This document shows positions 34,212-45,201 of a stretch of 64,000 nucleotides of DNA, one piece after another (within the stretch, counting starts at the first letter, position 1; each line of letters opens with the position of its first letter). The stretch is taken from NCBI GenBank assembly GCA_020881915.1, contig JAJFPB010000005.1, positions 2,790,001 through 2,854,000 of the forward strand. Reading direction: 5' to 3'. The notes beneath the pieces are model-generated. The model worked only from the letters and a program-made list of their open reading frames with translations, did not search any database and was not told the DNA's origin. This DNA is from Paramyrothecium sp. XJ0827. Its lineage: Eukaryota > Ascomycota > Sordariomycetes > Hypocreales > Stachybotryaceae. The position numbers and the translations under genes were made by a program.

Positions 34212-35050
34212 GGCGCGGCATGGCCTACTCGACAATTGTCTAAAGAAGACGACGACTTTCGCGGAGTTCTCGACTAGGTGCTTGCTTACACCGAACACCG
34301 ATGATGATGATAAAGCCTATAATACACAGTAAATGATGACGGCGCGAACCCAACCTAGGACCTGGGGATAATGGAGGACATTTCAAGAATGACATGGGCG
34401 GCTGTTTGCTGCAATTTGATACCAAATACTTTTGCTTTTGTTTTTTTCCCAATTAATTTTCCTTTGTATCCATAGATTGGCATAGAGCAAATCAATGTCC
34501 AGGGTGGCTGGCACACCCTCAATCCTCACCGTACATGATGATGACATTCACATTGCAAGCTGTGACCTCCATCGGTAACCTCCAATTCCCTATCGAGACT
34601 GAATGGCCAATGAATGAACACCTGCATATCCCAGGAGGACATGTACATGCATCTGGTCACATGTGTGGTTGCAAAAAGCCAAGATCTGGAACTCCTGCGT
34701 CATCGCCCATGTGAGTGAGGGAGTGCAACGTGAACCCCTGCCACCCACCCTCCCCGCAGCCTGCAGAGCGACTAACGATAGGTAATCGTCCTAATTTCAG
34801 TAAGATAGCTCGCTTGCCGTCGTCTAATGCGAATGGTACAGCGCTCAGTGTAATGCCCCTTTTCAGCGCCACTACCGCCGCTCCGAGCTAAGCGGCTTGC
34901 CCCGTTTCGGTCCCCGATTAATAGTCTCAACGGCGCTCACAACCTGTTGAAGAGAAGCCATACTTTGCCGCTCGCACCCTTTTATAACAGCCTGCGTGTG
35001 CATCAGCTGACCCTCTCAGTCATCTTCCCATTGTCGATATCGTGCTCAGG
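34212..35050. other. intergenic region between SUR7-like and MscL-like genes
   Basis: Same-strand spacer of about 840 bases. It should hold the 3' UTR of the SUR7-like gene and the promoter of the channel gene. No gene seen. Confidence 0.5.
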
Positions 35051-35856
35051 ATGCCTCGCGACATGGAGAGAGCCCCGAGCGAAGCCGATTCGCTCCTGGA
35101 CCGGGGCCACCGCGGCATCAGGCGCTTCTGGGACGGCTTCATCGACTTTGCCTTTCAGGGGAACATCTTGCAGATTGCCTTTGGTTTGATGTGCGTTCAT
35201 TCAGACCCTTCCAGACTCATTTCACGTGCTGCGTCTCGTGTTCCAACTCGTCTCTTACGGCACTTGGTTCCCTTTCTTATTCGACATTGGCTGACCTTGC
35301 CTGTACAGACTTGCCGCAACGTTCACAGACATGGTCAAGTCCTTTGTGGGCGATGTCTTGATGCCACCCATCTCCATCATCCTACCACTGAACCGGAACA
35401 TCGAGGAGAAGTTCGCCGTGCTCAAGGCCGGGCCTAACTACAACACGTCGACGGGCTACACCACTCTCCACATCGCCCAAGACGACGGCGCCGTGGTGTT
35501 GGCTTATGGTGTGAGTCTGATCCTCCCTCACTACCACCTTCTGCCTCAATGTCTCTCCTTCTGTGACTGACCAAACCGATTCTTCAGCTGTTCATAAATC
35601 AACTTGTTTCGTTCGTCATGGTTGGCGTCGCACTCTATGGGCTGGCGCACCTGTATCAGGCGATATCGCATGACCCCATCATCAAGCACACCAAGAAGTG
35701 CAGGTACTGTCGCCAACGCATCAATGCCAAGGTCAGTGTTACAGATTTTCGTCCCTGTTACAAGCCTACGCAGTAGCTGATAGTCCCTAGGCGCTTCGAT
35801 GCGTCAACTGCACCAGTTGGCTTGATGGCCGGGAGGACCATCCGCGTCAGTCATGA
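35051..35856 (+). CDS. MscL-like mechanosensitive channel with CxxC tail
   Basis: Four exons: 35051-35190, 35309-35510, 35588-35731 and 35791-35856, giving 183 aa. The bacterial-type MscL fold is recognisable: FIDFAFQGNILQIAFGLILA, then FTDMVKSFVGDVLMPPISI as TM1 and the conserved [LI]-MPP motif, followed by a periplasmic-like loop and TM2 (LFINQLVSFVMVGVALYGL). The family opens under membrane tension. After TM2 there is a compact Cys motif, C152-x2-C155-x10-C166-x2-C169, that looks like a zinc ribbon and is absent from bacterial MscL. The cellular location is not evident; fungal MscL homologues have no clear signal here. The intron 3 donor is GTCAGT. Confidence 0.87.
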
Positions 35857-36256
35857 AGTACGTCCAGCAAACCATGTTCTGGCAGTAATCAAGGCCAGGG
35901 ACTTTGAGCTCCGGGTAGGTGACGCATACATGTAAGCCTACAGAGGGTTCTGCCGGGCTCCCGACAGCCACGCAGACGGCATATAGTTTAACGATGTTCT
36001 GGCAGGCCTTAGTTGGAACAGAAATCAAGCTTCAGCATCATGTGCGCGTCGTCCATGCCATGTCACAATTTGAGATATCGTCGAGCCATCCACCCTCTCC
36101 TTTGACGCTAGTACGACGTCGGGGGGAACTCTGCTTCCCACATGGCCATCACGATTGGCACTGCTTCGATTCACCATGGTCACATTGCAACTTCAGTCAT
36201 CGGCCAGTGATTGATCTGTGTTCCATTTTAAATCCCTCCTGTAGGTCCCGATACAA
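35857..36256. other. convergent 3' ends
   Basis: About 400 bases between the MscL-like gene (+) and the first GPI-type gene (-). A sequence near 35851-35905 and one near 35991-36015 share words such as ATGTTCTGGCAG; no gene seen. Confidence 0.45.
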
Positions 36257-36978
36257 TTACAGCATCATAGCACCACCAACAAGAGCAGCAATACCGGCCA
36301 ACACAACATTCTTAGTAGCCATAGGGCCGGCGGCATTGTCTGTGGGCGACGGAGTGGAGGTGACATCCTCTGAGTCGCCGCTCGACGAGGTCTGAGAAGC
36401 AACGGTCGAGGTTTCCGTGGGCGCATTACTGGAGCCGTTCGAGGTCTGGGCCGCGGCCGTAGTGCTAGCAGGAACAGAAGCGGCGTTGCCGGCGGTTACC
36501 GTAACCGGGATGAACGAATCTGTCAAGCCAGTCTCGACCGTGGCGGTGGAACTTGTCATGGTCGTGCCATCGTACTCCTGGGAAAGAGTCATGCTGCAAG
36601 AGGCCTCATCTTTCTGCAGGTCGATCTTACATCCGGCTTCCTGGCTGCTGCACGCGAGGAAAATGTCACGTCAGATCCAGCAACTTCGCGATGATGCGGA
36701 GGTGGGTGCATAACTTACTATGCGCCGTCACTGTTGAAACTGTACGTCATGGCCCAGGATGAAGGACCCTGAGAAATTGTCATGCCTTCAGCAGGCATGC
36801 CGCACTCGTCGAGCGGCAAGCTGGTGGGACAGGTGACCAAGAAAGTTGTGAGGGAAGCATCGGATCCAACAATCGAGGCTTCGAGAGGCTGTGGGTCGGC
36901 CACGGGGATGAATAGGTTGACCGTGGTCTGCGCAGCGACGGCGCCGGCGAGAGCAAGCAGGACGAGAGAGCGAGCCAT
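36257..36978 (-). CDS. secreted GPI-anchored-type surface protein A
   Basis: Two exons on the minus strand, 36978-36719 and 36647-36257, giving 216 aa. A clear signal peptide (MARSLVLLALAGAVAAQ) starts it. The middle has the pattern TCPTSLPLDECG ... GPSSWAMTY ... AGCKI ... EASCS, so four cysteines in two pairs. The last 110 residues are Ser/Thr/Ala-rich and end in a hydrophobic tail (VVLAGIAALVGGAMML) without charged residues after it, as expected for GPI addition. The function is unknown. It is probably paralogous to the gene at 39620-40399, with the same cysteine order and a phase-2 intron splitting a Tyr codon just before the GC motif. The acceptor is a CAGCAG tandem, so a one-Ser variant is possible. 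Confidence 0.85.
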
Positions 36979-39619
36979 TGCTGTGAATTGAACTGAGGAT
37001 GATAAATTTCTTTTTATGGGTATTTATTTATCGAGGGACGTGAGCGCGTGCGTGTAGTGGATATTTCAAAGGAACGACGAAGAGTTAATCAAAAGGAATG
37101 ACTGTAGTGAGAATCACAAACACCAACACGCCGTTGAGGACAGGTCTGTCGTGCACGTACGGAATGAGAAGAAGAACACGGAGCCATGGTGAACGGCACC
37201 GCCAGACATATAACTTGAAAGGCATCGATCGCCATTGCTAGTATGCAAGGGGCCTCAGGGGCTTGCACGAATGAGAACGAGCTCTACTCTGTAGCGGCAA
37301 AAAATTGTGGCGCTGTCTAGGATCAGCACAAGTGCCAGAGGCGCCAAATACGGTTGTTCGGCTCATGCGAATGGCCAATGCATGGCCAGTCAACATTGGC
37401 CAGCATACGGCAGTCAGGGGCCAGGGAGCCGACGCCGGTGCGCTCGATACGTTCCGTAGTCTTGCCTAGTTCGACAGTAGCTCAACGGTATGCCTGCTGA
37501 TTGGAAAGTTTCTCATTGGCTTGATGCAAAGACCATTCATCTCGCCAGAGGTGCTGCCCTGACTTTGGCTTGACCTCGCCTGACATGTCCAGACCGTTCA
37601 ATTGCCCGTCTGCAGACCGCAAGGTAACTCGTGCTTTTTGTGGGATGTTAAATTTTCGCCGGTCTGCACATGTGCAGGACCTTGAGACATTGGATGGCGC
37701 CCAAGCGCAGCTCCGGCCCACGAGCTTCTCCACCGGATGAGATGAACCCATCTGCCGTTCCGGCCTGTCTTCTGGTGCGAGGACGGTAATAAGGCTGGTT
37801 GGACACGCACGCCTCGGCGCTGCTCGGCGCTTGAACCAGCGCTAAATAAGAAGCCGCACAACTAGGTACCTACCTACATCAGTTAGAGGCTAGTCGCAGG
37901 ACGAAGCAGGATTGCTTTCAGAATGCTCGGTGAAAGGTGGCAGGCTGCATCAAAACATGGGATTCGATCTTGACCTACCAGATACAGCAGTCCGTTGCCG
38001 GTCATTTGTGCCCTCCGCAATCGCCCTCAGAGCTCCAACCGCCAATCTGGACGGTGTAAGACAGTTGAATATGCCTATCAGGCGTGGCAGATGTGAGACT
38101 GTGTGGCATGTATCTGGGTGGGGGCGGGCTGATGCGACCCTTTGACAAATCCCATGCATGACTCCATCTGTGTCCAATGCAACAGGTGCCCGGCTTGACG
38201 TCTCATCTTCGTGCGGCTGCACTCAATAGGTAATACACGAACTTCTGGGAGAAGTAATCTGAGACGGTGATAACATTGAAGAGTTTCTGGCGCGTGACAA
38301 AAGTGCAGCATCCCAGGACATGCTTTTGTTTCTTGTGGGCCAGAAAGCGGTTCTATGATTGAATTGGTGGACGCCGTACATAGCTGGCAGAGACCAATTC
38401 CATAATCGAGCCCGGCAGTTCTGGCGTGGGTTGGGTGTTTGAGGGCAATCCAAAGCAACCGGCTTACTGGGAAAGGGTTTCGTAGGCGTTTTCAAGCCTG
38501 CGACCACTTGATGTCTCGTACCTCCTCGTCGGTAAGGTACCTCACCTCTTGACACGTGCTGAAGTTAAGGTACCTGGGTAGACATACTGAAGCACGTCTA
38601 CGAGCACCCGCGGCCATGTAGCTCCAGCGACCCGGAAATGACTGTCCGCCAGCGGCCTAGTCTCATTTTGCGAAATCCGCCCAAAGGCGGTTGTCAAAAG
38701 CGAACAAGCATTAAGCTTATTATCTGCGGACGTCCGGCTTGTTTTTTCCTTTTTTACGAATATGACAGTAATTTGCTTTTCCCCTAGGCATCTCGATCAT
38801 CTCCACGGCCATGGCTTGGATTGACAGAGACACCTTTCCTCGAGCCGAGTGTGATCCCCACATCCCGGAATCAAGCTCAAAGGTTCTCTGGTGGGCAGGA
38901 CCCCGAGGCCCATTGAACTGCTCGGGCGGGCCCCAAAAAGGCGCTGCGGTGAATGGTCACGGGCTTATTCAGTCCCTCCCAAACGGCGACGTCTTGGCGT
39001 TTCCGCGTTTCTTGGCATTGGCGTCCTCCGCCCATGGCCAAATTTCCCGGTCGCCAATTGGGCTTTTTGCCCTCAGCGCTGCGCTGCCCGGGTCGGTAAA
39101 AGTATGAGGGAGAAAACGAGGGCTGCCCGCGCGTACCTCGTACAGGCAAGGTAGGCCCAAACTCCATGGCCCCAGACTGGGGCCTTGGCACCTCCGCGAA
39201 ATGTGCCCGCGAGAGTCCAGATGTCCTCCTTTTCGCCTCCCGCAGCGACTGCCCAGCCTTGGCATTGGCATTGGCATTGGTTTTGGCGTCGAGCAGCCCA
39301 GTCACGGCGTAAGCAGAGGCCGCCCTAAGACTTGTCGAGCAGAGGCATCTCCTTTGCTCTCGTAAACTCTTCTCTTCATGCTCACCATCTCCGTCTCTCT
39401 GCTTCCCGTGCCTCCGCCTCGCCTTGCACCACCTGGATGATCACCCTGCCCACCCTCCGACGACTACCCGCTCGCGACTGTATGGAAAGCACTGGCGAAC
39501 CAATGCCCGGTCCATAGTCGATCGACCGAAAGCGCTTCAGGATCGCCCTCTCCGCCGTACAGTGTGCTTAGCCCGCCCCTGCACTGCCCTATCGTCGCCT
39601 TGCTTGCCAACCTGCCGGA
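36979..39619. other. long region between the divergent GPI-type genes
   Basis: About 2.6 kb between the start codons of the two related genes. No gene can be supported. Present are a TACCTACCTAC patch (37864-37876), GGTAAGGTACC motifs (38531-38580), and an imperfect GGCATT repeat (39251-39280). The last 300 bases are CT- and C-rich, leader-like. Confidence 0.5.
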
Positions 39620-40399
39620 ATGTTCAAGCAGTCGCTGGCCCTTCTGGCCCTTCTTGCTCTCCGTGCATCCTGTTCCGACGAGCGACGCGACGAGGCCCAG
39701 GCTCCGACTCCGACTACAGCGCCTTTCTACCTGCCATATTACGACGAGCAGTCATGGTCCCTCGTGCGCGGCAGCATCCTCGGAGTTGTACGATTGCGCC
39801 TGTTGACCCGTGCGCTATGTGATGCCTGCTAACCGCATTCATTTCGCAGAACTCGACCGCCAGCGAGACGACGTATACCATTTTCTGCCCGGAGCAAACG
39901 CCGCCTGCCTGCGACATCTCCCTCGAATTTCCATTCGTCGTCATTGAAGGCCCCGACACGGTGCATTTCCATGGGACGTATACATCTACTTAGTACGTCA
40001 ATAGCCCGGCCACACCAACCTTGAGAGGGGGGGGGGGAGCAGGAAGAAGCTAACATCAGGGACAGTATCGCCAACCTAGGATGCGAGTTGGCTGGCCACA
40101 CGGCAGCGACGTGCTCCGGCTACTCCAGCTACAAAGAGGGTTACTCGAACGCCTTCCATACCGGCCCCACTGAAATCTACTGGACGACAACGCTCTCCGG
40201 CCCGGAAGTCGAATGGGGTGTGCTGACACTTACCGACGCACCCACGTCCACCAAGGAAGACCTCGGTGCTACAGCGACCAATGGGCTGGTATTCCCTGAT
40301 CCCACAGGTGAAGGCTCCGGCGGGCATGTACGGCCCGGTGGCTTTTGGGCCATATTGGCGACCCTATCAAGCGCGATAGCCATTACATTGCTGGCCTAG
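39620..40399 (+). CDS. secreted GPI-anchored-type surface protein B
   Basis: Three exons: 39620-39787, 39850-39992 and 40066-40399, giving 214 aa. A signal peptide (MFKQSLALLALLALRASC) is followed by a proline-rich spacer. The core reads GSILGVNSTASETTYTIFCP ... ACD ... EGPDTVHF ... NLGCEL ... ATCSGY, four core cysteines in two pairs. The C-terminal part is Thr/Gly-rich and ends with a hydrophobic tail (ILATLSSAIAITLLA), consistent with GPI anchoring at the plasma membrane or wall. The function is unknown. The order of motifs and the phase-2 intron before the GC motif are the same as in protein A, 2.6 kb away in divergent orientation. Protein B has one extra intron upstream. A G-run lies in its second intron (40027-40037). 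Confidence 0.86.
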
Positions 40400-42224
40400 T
40401 TACAGGCGTGCAATCGGCAGATGCGCGATGTAAGACCAGAACACGAGAATATGGGGGCGCTATGAGCCACGAGGCATGCAATGACGATGGCCAAAAACTA
40501 CAAACTTCCCATCAAAAAGCTCCTTCGCAAGGAGCAACAACTGTCGACATGACTCCTGTAAGGGGTCAAAAAAACGACAATACTCTCGTCTTTGTCGGCA
40601 CAAGTCGTTGGCACGTACAATAGCAACGGCGAGCGAATGATTTTCTAAGCTGTCTTTTCTGAGAAGCGTTCCAGCGGAGTTATACCCCAGTGTGTGTTTA
40701 GGAGACAAGGAGGCATTGAAGGGCGTTCTGGATGGGATTGCATTCTATTTGCTTGATTCGTCAGTGCTGTTCTTTCGGGGGAGGGGAATGCTTTAGCCAG
40801 ATGGTGGCCATATACTATACTAAAGCACGCATGTCGGGTGTGGGTCAGTTTCACTCACTACAACAAATAATTTATGAGCTCAGGAAGGGTGCCATTTGGT
40901 TAGTGATGATGCGGCGTAGTCTTGTGTGCGGTGAAATTGGTCGTCAACGAGATGTGGAGTTGAGCTTGACTGGCCAGTCGAGCAATCACAAGACTACAGA
41001 ATAAATAGTCCATGACCCTTTTCGGCCGTGCTACAGTAGCTTTGTGTCAAGTAGATTTTCTTCGGCAGACAACACGAGCCACTACATGTATTGAGACCTT
41101 TCACTCCCAAGTGCCGGCCCAAGCTTCTGACCATGGTCCAAGGTGCCGAGACTTGCTGCCCAGTGGGAGCAGGTGGCTGTGTTGAAGGTAGTTAGTAACT
41201 TAACGGCTGGCGCAGATTGTCTTGATGAGAGATCGAGACGAAAACAGCCGACACCCATACAGACACCTACCTATCCTGGCCCGCGGTTACTAAGTACACC
41301 ATGTCTTCCGCTGGCTACTTGAGCCCGTGTTTCACGTTTCAGGAGACGCAGCTATTGATGGGCGTCTGACAGCCAATCCCCTGGCTGCTGACCCCGGCCC
41401 AGGCGCAGCTCTACCACCCGCCTTTGCCTGTTCTGGATCCGCGATCCGCTGTTCTTCATGCCACCCCCAATGGTTGCTGCAGAATGTTCAGTTTTGCCGC
41501 TGCCCGTCGAGCGGAAATGTGGAATGGATCCTCGCACCGAGCTCTTGACTGGTTGTGCGCTGTGCCGTCCAGTGTCTCGCTGGTCAATGGGGGCTGTCAC
41601 GGCCAAGCAGCAGGATTTGTTGCGCCGGAAACGAATGGACGGGTGAGGGCCAGCAAGCGCGCGCAGCCTCTACGGACCCCTGACGAGAAGTTATCTTTGG
41701 CTACAGACTTATGGAGGATCCGCCGTTAATGCGGGGGGCGGGCCATGCTATGCCTGCTCCCCCTGTTCAACCTGCTTATTCGGGATCGTTGAAGGTTGTG
41801 AGCAATGCGCACCGTTTATAATCCCGAAGTCCCCTGGACCTGTCAGCTTTGTCTTTCCTAACCACCAACACTGTCCTTTATTCTTTCCCTTCAGTGTTTC
41901 CTTGTGTCAGTTCTTTCCTATTGTTTCCTGCAAGCTGTTTCTTTACTTCACTTCTTGGGTTCTGGGTAGTCACGCAAGGGACCATCCTCTCAACATACGG
42001 GCCTAGACTCCTCTTAATTACACGACTTTTGTTCTCCTTTTCCCTTTACTTTGTTGCAGACGCCTCGGACGTCTGTTTTGTTTATTTCGATTGTCTCGAC
42101 GACTTATCCTGGATTCAAACGATTCAATCTTCTGTTACTAGACGTGACCGGAGAGCACTATTGTCCGAACACATTCCGACCGCAACCACACGAAGCTCCT
42201 GTGGAAGTAGATACCCCGCCGAAA
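40400..42224. other. intergenic region before the GH76 gene
   Basis: About 1.8 kb with no supportable gene. The last 350 bases (about 41840-42200) are strongly T/C-rich and probably form promoter and leader of the GH76 gene. The open frame across them is hydrophobic only because of that composition. Confidence 0.5.
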
Positions 42225-43682
42225 ATGAAGTTTTACAAGAGCGTACAGACGGCAGTCACCGGTGCTGCCATCCTAGCACCTAAGGACCTGGATATCAAGA
42301 GCGAGTGTAAGTTGCCAGGAAAAGGTCCGCACCAAACGTGTGCAAATCTAACCGAAGGTACTCAGATTCAATCCGCAATGTTGCTGCTACCATTGCTCAT
42401 GACACCATGACCTACTATCAGGGCAATGTCTCAACCAATCCTATCGTGCGTCTATAGATACTAGTGAGCTCTGTACGCTGCTAACATGAACAAGGACACT
42501 GGTGATCTCCAAGACCCTTACTACTGGTGGGTGGCGGGTTCGTTATGGGGAGCGATGCTGGACTACTACCACTACACGAAGGATCCAACCTACAACGACG
42601 TCGTGATCGAGGCTCTGCTGGCGCCCACAAACACGGGGCCCAACTTCGACTACGTGCCGGAAGAACACGCTCACGAGGAGGGCAACGACGATCTCTTCTT
42701 TTGGGGCACAGCTGTCATTTCAGCTGCAGAACGCAATTTCCCCCAGCCTAACGAGTCCATTCCATCCTGGCTGGACATTGGTGCCAACGTCTTCAACTCG
42801 CTGGCCAGTCGCTGGAATACGACTCATTGCGGTGGTGGCCTGTTGTGGCAGATCTACGCCTCCAACCCCAATGGTCTGGACTACAAGAACTCCATCAGCA
42901 ACGGCGGCTTCTTCCAGATTGCTGCCCGCATGGCACGCGCGACTGGAAATGACACTTACCTCGAATGGGCCGAGAAGATCTTTGACTGGAGCTGGGATAC
43001 CGGATTGATCGATAACCAGTACTGGCACGTCTACGATGGCGCCCATGCTAGCAAGGGGTGCAAGGACACCAATCCTCAATCTTTCACTTACACCAGCGGC
43101 GTCTACATGTACGGCGCTGCCGTACTAGCCAACTACACCGGTGACGCAAAGTGGGCGGAGCGTGCCGAGAAGTTGCTAGACGGTAGTGCTTGGTTCTTCC
43201 GCGGCGATGACGGGGCGAAGAACATCATGTACGAAGGTGGCTGCGAGACCGTCGACAAGTGCTCCGTCGACATGACCACTCACAAGGGACAGCTTGCTCG
43301 GTTCATGTGGCAGTCAACCGTCCTGATGCCCTCGCTCCGACCCAGGATCGACGCGTATCTTCATGCCTCAGCTAAGGGAGCAGCTGCAAGCTGCACTGGC
43401 GGCGAAAACGGTTACGAATGCGGCACTAAGTGGTACACGAAAGAGTTTGACGGCATCACCGGCCTTGGACAACAGATGTCGGCGTTGGAGACCATCCAGG
43501 GTCTGCTGATTCACGGAGCCCCTGCACCACTTGCTGGCAAGGATATCAAGACCGTAAGGCAGGCGGATTGGGAGCCTGTTGACCCATACCGCGGTGCTCC
43601 GGCCAAGAACAACGACAAGCCCAAGGAGGAGGCGAGGTCTATCACTGCACCTGGCCGGCGCATGCGCAGGAGGTCGTTCTGA
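42225..43682 (+). CDS. GH76 alpha-1,6-mannanase-like wall protein (DFG5/DCW1 type)
   Basis: Three exons: 42225-42306, 42366-42445 and 42495-43682, giving 449 aa. GH76 fungal members act at the cell wall, probably cleaving or transferring GPI-linked mannan chains into the wall glucan. Seen here: QDPYYWWVAGSLWGAMLDYY (about 60-79), the catalytic Asp-Asp pair in NDDLFFWG (D119-D120), GGLLWQIY, SNGGFFQIAAR, and paired cysteines near the end. Several NxT/S sites occur. The C-terminus is basic (APGRRMRRRSF) with no hydrophobic GPI tail, so unlike Dfg5/Dcw1 this member may be secreted or wall-bound by other means. The N-terminal 18 residues make only a weak signal peptide; the first exon or the start may be incomplete, as the same frame is open upstream to about 42051. 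Confidence 0.88.
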
Positions 43683-43836
43683 AGCCAAGTCACGTTCGCC
43701 TGAGCAGACACGTTAGCACAACTTATACAACATGAGGAGGAATCTTGGATAGACGTGGGAGATTAACTTAACATACTCATACTCAAGTCAATGCACTTGC
43801 TAGAACTGATTTTAATTTTATCTATACGCTTTTTTT

Positions 43837-45201
43837 CTATGCCACGATCCCGCTCGCGTCCTGTTCCTTGGCCTCTTCCTTGGACTTATCTACTGGTGAG
43901 CTGGAGCGACGGACCTCTGCCAACGTGTTCCGTAGCGACTCTAAGAACCTTGTGACCTCGTCCTCTGTGCCAATTGTGATGCGGAGACAGCCCAGGCAGC
44001 CCTGCTCCTTACCCCTGAACCGAACCACAACACCCTTGGTCTCGGCCAGCTTTTCGTAAACCGCCAACGCGGTGACATTGTCGGGATTTCCTTGCGCATC
44101 GAGCATCTCATACAGCAGGAAGTTGCTGGATGTGCCGCCGCGCAGCCTGCCAACACCAGGAATCTTGGGAAGCTCTTCTAGTAGTCGATCACGCTGCTGC
44201 AGGATCTTAGCGCGGTTCGCGCGCATGACGGCAAGGCCCTTGTCCTGCACAGCGTAGCTGGCGAGCGCGCTTGTGGGGCTGGAAATATTGTAGGGGGCCT
44301 TGAGGTTGTTGAGGAGCTGGGCGACGGGAGGGGAGGCGAAGGCGGCGCCGAGCCGGATGCCGGCCATGCCAAAGGCCTTTGACAGGGTCTGCATGACGAC
44401 GAGGTTTGGGTACTCGGTGACTAGCTCGGCGAGAGAGGCATCCTCAGGAGCGAAGTCGATGTACGCCTCATCAAGAACGACGATGCCGTTCCAGGTGGGG
44501 TGGGCAAGGATCTGCTCAACATCCGACTTGGCCAACAGGGAACCCGTGGGGTTACCGGGGCTGCAGAGATAGGCGAGCTTGATGTTTGGCTCATCCGACA
44601 GAGCAGCCATGATGGCAGGGACATCGAGGGCAAAGTCAGGCGCTGACTTGAGAGGCACCTTGACAATGGCGACGTCATTGACCTGGGCGGACACGGAGTA
44701 CATGCCGTAGGTCGGGGGGCAGGTGAGAATGCGGTCCCGGGCCGGCACGCAGAAACAGCGCAGAAGGCCGTCGATGGCCTCGTCGCTACCAACGCCGACG
44801 AAAAGGTGCTCCGGCCCGAGGGTGCGCTGCGAGTGGGCGTGGGTGTTGCGCAGGCGGCAGAGGAGCTGCTTCAGGTCGGCCTGATGGGGGTCCGGATACC
44901 GGTGCAGGCCGAGAAGGTCAAGCGACGGGCCATCGGCCGAGGAGGCGGCGGCCTGCACGTCTGGGGACAGGGAAGGTCCAAAGGCGTTCTCATTGGCGTC
45001 TAGCAGAATGTTTGTGCCGTCATCTTTGTAATCGCTGAAGGAATGAGATCATCAGTCCATGCGTTCGAGACATGTAGAGCGCTCTGACGGGGCTTGAGGC
45101 CAACAATCTGAGATGAGTGAAACTTACTCACGGGCGCAGCGGTATGGCTGCAGCGAGAGAATGTTGGGACGTGCGCACGTCTCCAAGTTGAAGGGCGACA
45201 T
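43837..45201 (-). CDS. HIS5: histidinol-phosphate aminotransferase
   Basis: Two exons on the minus strand, 45201-45128 and 45034-43837, giving 423 aa. The enzyme converts imidazole acetol phosphate plus glutamate to histidinol phosphate in histidine synthesis and uses PLP. The class I/II aminotransferase landmarks are present: LLDANENAFGPS at the exon 2 start, GSDEAIDGLLRCFC, CSPGNPTGS, VLDEAYIDFA, and the PLP lysine in TLSKAFGMAGIRLG (about Lys244). The start MSPFNLETCARPNI is chosen because it precedes the conserved LQPYRCAR and the donor GTAAGT; upstream in-frame sequence has no conserved features. The C-terminal 25 residues are a charged extension. Confidence 0.95.

Noticed and set aside
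33110..34298. Two 337-339 codon minus-strand frames over the SUR7-like gene
   Set aside because: Overlapping each other and the well-supported plus-strand gene; Arg/Ser- or Asp/Val/Gly-rich shadow composition.
37465..37500. Possible tRNA-like words (TAGTTCGACAGTAGCTCAACGG)
   Set aside because: No acceptor stem, anticodon arm or correct order of arms could be folded around it.
41849..42283. 144-codon hydrophobic frame upstream of the GH76 gene
   Set aside because: Hydrophobicity follows from a T/C-rich leader; it overlaps the GH76 first exon in another frame.
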